Below are positions 5,474 to 8,132 of a stretch of 8,132 nucleotides of DNA, piece after piece. The translations under genes were made by a program, and so were the position numbers. The notes under the pieces were generated by a model. It saw only the letters and a program-made list of their open reading frames with translations. It did no database searches and had not been told where the DNA came from. The stretch is from Promethearchaeota archaeon (lineage in GTDB: Archaea > Asgardarchaeota > Lokiarchaeia > Sigynarchaeales > SOKP01): NCBI GenBank assembly GCA_016839425.1, contig JAEOUI010000453.1:1-8132 (forward strand). The letters are read 5' to 3'. Position 1 is the stretch's first letter; every line of letters starts with the position of its first letter.

Positions 5474-6106
5474 ATGGTGGAAAGAATAAAAAGAAGAATC
5501 ATATCCTACAAATCTAATATTGGACCTGGAATCACCTTGATTGGAGCTATCATGCTTTTATTTGCAGGATTTATTTTGTATGGAGAATTTCAACAGATAG
5601 TGTCGATGGTACATTTCTACGGAGAATCTTTGGAATCTCTTGGTGTTGACCCATCTTTATTGGAATTAAAAATTGGTAGTACCATTGGTTTGGGCTTGGG
5701 AGCGCTTTGCGGTGCGATCCTAGCGTTTAAGTTCCGAAAAATTGGAGGCATAATTTGTATAATTCTTGGTGTAATTGCTCTAATTGGTCCGTTTATTACT
5801 ATTGGATATATCGATCTTACGGCGATTGGAGGTGAGATTGTACCAATAAACTTAAATGCTTTAGGATTTTTCGTTGATCCGATTTTACTTATAATTGGAG
5901 GAATTGTATGTATTGTTTCAAAACCAGAAATTTATGAAAAAGAAGTAATTCCAGTTCCAATTGATTTAAATCACAAAGAACGAAAGAATTATTTAAAAAC
6001 TGAATTGATAAACCCAGATAATTACACTGACGGAGAATTAGAAGAAATCAATTGGAAAAAACAAAAAAAGAAAGAGAAGGATTTAAAAAAGGCATTAAGG
6101 CTCTAA
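5474..6106 (+). CDS. Four-helix integral membrane protein, unknown family (paralogue A)
   Basis: A 210-residue membrane protein from the ATG; a TTG four codons upstream is open but less likely. Hydrophobic helices lie at about residues 18-37, 66-86, 89-110 and 133-148. The basic N-terminus (VERIKRRI), the short loop FKFRK between helices 2 and 3, and the Lys-rich C-tail place both ends in the cytoplasm. Two outside loops are predicted; the second carries ITIGYIDLT and IPINLNALGFF-type residues that are shared with the paralogue at 6313-7119. The cytoplasmic tail ends in a charged helix (EEINWKKQKKK...LKKALRL), also shared. No transporter, enzyme or receptor motif was recognised. It lies downstream of the coiled-coil gene in the same direction. 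It contains few charged residues inside the helices, so a transport role has no direct support. Confidence 0.78.
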   Translation: MVERIKRRIISYKSNIGPGITLIGAIMLLFAGFILYGEFQQIVSMVHFYGESLESLGVDPSLLELKIGSTIGLGLGALCGAILAFKFRKIGGIICIILGVIALIGPFITIGYIDLTAIGGEIVPINLNALGFFVDPILLIIGGIVCIVSKPEIYEKEVIPVPIDLNHKERKNYLKTELINPDNYTDGELEEINWKKQKKKEKDLKKALRL

Positions 6107-6154
6107 TTTCAATTATAAAATAAATTTATTCTTTTATTTCATTAGATGACTTAA

Positions 6155-6235
6155 ACTCCAATAAATAGTGATCGCTATATCAATGATGAAAAAACGCCTT
6201 TAAAATATGATATAACATCAAAGAAACCAAGATAA
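6155..6235 (+). pseudogene. Relic 3' end of a coiled-coil gene paralogue
   Basis: This 27-codon frame has no start codon, is closed upstream by a TAA (6152-6154), and ends in TAA (6233-6235). Its last codons read EKTPLKYDITSKKPR, against SKTPPKYEIKSKRPK at the end of the coiled-coil protein (4178-5371): K, T, P, K, Y, I, S, K and P are identical, most other changes are conservative, and the stop codon falls at the same place. Several nucleotide differences are third-position synonymous (acc/acg, tac/tat, tcc/tca, ccc/cca), so the copy probably diverged under selection before being truncated. The upstream residues (TPINSDRYIND) show no coiled coil. The simplest reading is the remaining tail of a deleted second coiled-coil gene. 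Confidence 0.65.
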
Positions 6236-6312
6236 ATATTATTTAACCATTACTTTTATTCAATTATTAATTAACTGAAGAAAATTATCTTGAATGTAAT
6301 GTTAATTCTTGT

Positions 6313-7119
6313 TTAATTTTCAATGAAATTGGTACCCAACCTTCTTTTAAGTTCAACTTCCCTTTTCTTTTGCTTTTCACGATTTATTTCTTCTGTATTA
6401 TTTTCCTTTTTTTTTTTCAAATTTTCAAAATATTCCTCTTGAGTCTTTGGTTTTATTAAGGAATATAAACATAAAATCCCGCCAATTAGGATAAAAAATG
6501 GATCAATTCCAAAACCCCAATCATTTAATGATACCGGAATTAATTTTCCATCTGGAACCGAAGTCATATCAACATGTCCGATAGTAATAAAAAAGCCTAC
6601 AATTGCTACGATGCTTATTACAATACAAATTATGCCTCCAATAAGACGATCTTTATAAGAATAGAATCCAGCACAAATCGCACTAATTCCTAAAAGCAAG
6701 GTTGTTCCGATTTGAACATAAAATAGCGAAATATCAATGTTATACTCACTTAACTCTTCTCCATACTGTTCTAACAAACCGTTAATTGAAAGTAAAAAAA
6801 TAAATCCAAAAAAACTTCCAAGAATTAAATTTAAACCTCCTATAATTGAAAAGAGTGGTAAATTATTATTTGAAACTCTATTTACATTATTTTTAATTTT
6901 GGAGCTAGTAATTTTTTTTATTTCTTTTTCAGATAAATCTGGTATGTAAGCGGTAACAGATCCAGCAAGCTCAGAAATGTCTTGATCAACTAAGGAGTGT
7001 CCCTTACCTTTGTGCCTTTTTTCAAATAATTTGAACCTCCTTTCAAAAAACATATCATTATCGTCATATTGAAAATATTCTTGACACGATAAACATATAC
7101 GAACTTTTATAGTACTCAC
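6313..7119 (-). CDS. Four-helix membrane protein with N-terminal Cys/His cluster (paralogue B)
   Basis: A 268-residue protein from a GTG; a TTG one codon upstream is equally possible and no ATG is near. The N-terminal 55 residues hold C9-x2-C12 and H36-x4-H41 (RICLSC and RHKGKGH), a possible zinc site that paralogue A lacks. A linker follows, then hydrophobic helices at about 89-111, 131-152, 159-180 and 205-222. Helices 3 and 4 and the loop between them match paralogue A closely: IGGIICI, FFITIGHVDMT against PFITIGYIDLT, IPVSLNDWGF, DPFFILIGGI. The cytoplasmic Lys/Glu-rich tail shares EEIN..KQKK. The gene is convergent with paralogue A across a 206-bp spacer, so the pair arose by duplication with inversion. 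The Cys/His cluster would be cytoplasmic and might sense or bind a partner. Function is unknown. Confidence 0.78.
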   Translation of the reverse strand: MSTIKVRICLSCQEYFQYDDNDMFFERRFKLFEKRHKGKGHSLVDQDISELAGSVTAYIPDLSEKEIKKITSSKIKNNVNRVSNNNLPLFSIIGGLNLILGSFFGFIFLLSINGLLEQYGEELSEYNIDISLFYVQIGTTLLLGISAICAGFYSYKDRLIGGIICIVISIVAIVGFFITIGHVDMTSVPDGKLIPVSLNDWGFGIDPFFILIGGILCLYSLIKPKTQEEYFENLKKKKENNTEEINREKQKKREVELKRRLGTNFIEN

Positions 7120-7132
7120 CAATTGTCTTTAT

Positions 7133-7162
7133 GAATTTATAAAGGAAAACAGAATTTATAAA
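7133..7162 (-). promoter_or_regulatory. Tandem TATA boxes upstream of paralogue B
   Basis: The 11-base sequence GAATTTATAAA occurs at 7133-7143 and again at 7152-7162, 19 bp apart; on the minus strand each reads TTTATAAATTC, close to an archaeal TATA box. The distal copy is placed to give a transcript starting about 10 bases before the TTG/GTG start, which supports that start choice. The proximal copy is too close to serve this start. Confidence 0.45.
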
Positions 7163-7288
7163 TCAATTTGGTAAAAAACTGAACTTTTGAAAAATTATCA
7201 CCTCCATCTAATTTATCGAAATTTTTTTTAATTCCTTCTATCAATGAATCCTTTAAATGTGAATTCTTTATTTTTGATTTTTAATTTT

Positions 7289-7313
7289 ATTACTTACTAA
7301 AAAAACAAGTAAT
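7289..7313. repeat. Inverted repeat just upstream of the nucleotidyltransferase-family gene
   Basis: ATTACTT (7289-7295) and AAGTAAT (7307-7313) form a perfect 7-bp inverted repeat around an 11-base A-rich spacer, ending six bases before the ATG at 7320. It could be a regulator-binding site or, if transcribed, a weak hairpin near the start codon. In AT-rich sequence such repeats also arise by chance. Confidence 0.35.
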
Positions 7314-7319
7314 CAGAAA

Positions 7320-8132
7320 ATGGATGTTGTCAAAGGAATAGAAGGAGATTATTTGGAGACAAAGGAGCACCTTTTTTTCGATGTGAAGGGCTTGCTACAT
7401 CCCCCCGATCGAAAGATCTGTTTCGTTCGATTTTACCCAGATCCTATCGGAGATAGATTAAAAGACGGTGTCAAGTACAAAAAAATCTACAACCTCGAAG
7501 AAAGGACAACATTTTTAAAAAAAAATTATCCTCAATATCTCTTTTTCTCGGATCAACTCGGTTTAGAGCTCCAAGGTGTAAAAACCGATGATATTCTCAA
7601 GATCTATACTCCAAGGGAATTTTACGCAGATTTGAAACGAAAGGACAACTTATCCCGATTAGAAAAGTGCTCTTTAGAGCTCTGTGAACTCTTCATTTCT
7701 GAAGGTGGAATTTCACGAGGATCTATCGGTATTTCGGGATCTCCAATGGTGGGATTGAATAAAGATCAATCTGATATAGATCTCGTTGTTTACGGAACTA
7801 AAGAAAGCCTCCGCTTTCAATCAAGCTTTAAGGAAATTTTATTAAGTCAGGAAAATTTTTGCAGGCCTTATAACGAACAGGAATTTCAAGTTCATTACGA
7901 CTGGAGGGTTGGTGGTTCGAATATTCCTTACGATAAGTTCTTAGCCTGTGAAAGCAGGAAATTACACCAAGGAATGTACAAAGGATTCGAATTTTTCGTG
8001 CGATACATCAAGAATCCAGAAGATTGGGGGGGAACTTACGACGATTATAAGTACATCGATTGTGGACGCGTGAAATTAAAAGCAAAAATTCTCGATTCGA
8101 TTGATTCGATTTTTACTCCTTGTAAATACAGC
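7320..8132 (+). CDS. Archaeal nucleotidyltransferase-family protein (3' end beyond window)
   Basis: The frame is open from ATG 7320 to the end of the window, 271 codons with no stop. Residues about 1-50 (EGDYLETKEHLFFDVKGL, HPPDR, VRFYPDP) match a conserved archaeal family annotated as predicted nucleotidyltransferase (COG1665-like). Residues about 138-160 carry the nucleotidyltransferase signature: ISGSPMVGLN, then SDIDLVVYG, with a Gly-Ser and two metal-binding aspartates. The end visible here, CGRVKLKAKILDSIDSIFTPCKY, is also typical of the family, so only a short C-terminal part is probably missing. The substrate is not known. It is divergent from paralogue B with a 200-bp spacer holding a TATA-like TTTTTAATTTTATT (7277-7290). 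It appears to be an ordinary archaeal gene bordering the accessory region. Confidence 0.85.
   Translation, partial: MDVVKGIEGDYLETKEHLFFDVKGLLHPPDRKICFVRFYPDPIGDRLKDGVKYKKIYNLEERTTFLKKNYPQYLFFSDQLGLELQGVKTDDILKIYTPREFYADLKRKDNLSRLEKCSLELCELFISEGGISRGSIGISGSPMVGLNKDQSDIDLVVYGTKESLRFQSSFKEILLSQENFCRPYNEQEFQVHYDWRVGGSNIPYDKFLACESRKLHQGMYKGFEFFVRYIKNPEDWGGTYDDYKYIDCGRVKLKAKILDSIDSIFTPCKYS

Noticed and set aside
5474..6106. Transporter or channel function for the four-helix proteins
   Set aside because: No family signature or conserved charged residues within the helices were seen; only topology can be stated.
1..8132. CRISPR array, insertion sequence or phage region
   Set aside because: No regularly spaced repeats, transposase or integrase motifs, or terminal inverted repeats were found on either strand.

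Overview
The window is AT-rich with short spacers, no introns, TATA-like boxes and several genes without an obvious Shine-Dalgarno site. The gene content points to an archaeon, and most probably an Asgard archaeon. It carries a eukaryote-style ubiquitin-activating (E1) enzyme beside ubiquitin-like (Ubl) proteins, a tandem winged-helix regulator of archaeal type, an archaeal nucleotidyltransferase-family protein, and a long charged coiled-coil protein. The lineage is inferred from gene content only.

Left half (115-3962): a ubiquitin-like modification locus. On the minus strand, a small acidic-tailed Ubl (1434-1796) lies just upstream of an E1 (115-1347). The E1 has the ATP-binding motifs, a catalytic Cys followed by an HC motif as in UBA2/UBA3, two CxxC pairs, and a C-terminal domain resembling the UBA3 E2-binding (UFD) domain. 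Divergent from this pair, on the plus strand, are a multi-winged-helix regulator (2027-2713) and a membrane protein (2791-3615) whose C-terminus is a third copy of the same Ubl fold, without a conjugatable glycine tail. That gene overlaps tail-to-tail by 10 bp with a second free Ubl (3606-3962, minus). Both free Ubls end in a single AG followed by two hydrophobic residues instead of the usual GG, an arrangement that recalls UFM1. The locus thus has one activating enzyme, two probable modifiers and one membrane-tethered pseudo-modifier. No E2, E3 or deconjugating protease is in view.

Right half (4178-8132): a coiled-coil protein of about 400 residues (4178-5371), then a four-helix membrane protein (5474-6106). 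A paralogue of that membrane protein, with an added N-terminal Cys/His cluster, faces it on the minus strand (6313-7119). The spacer between the paralogues contains a short relic reading frame (6155-6235) that closely matches the last residues of the coiled-coil protein. This suggests that the coiled-coil gene, perhaps together with its membrane neighbour, was duplicated and rearranged. The window ends inside a plus-strand archaeal nucleotidyltransferase-family gene (7320-8132, 3' end missing).

No RNA genes, insertion sequences or CRISPR arrays were seen. No gap between genes exceeds about 230 bp.
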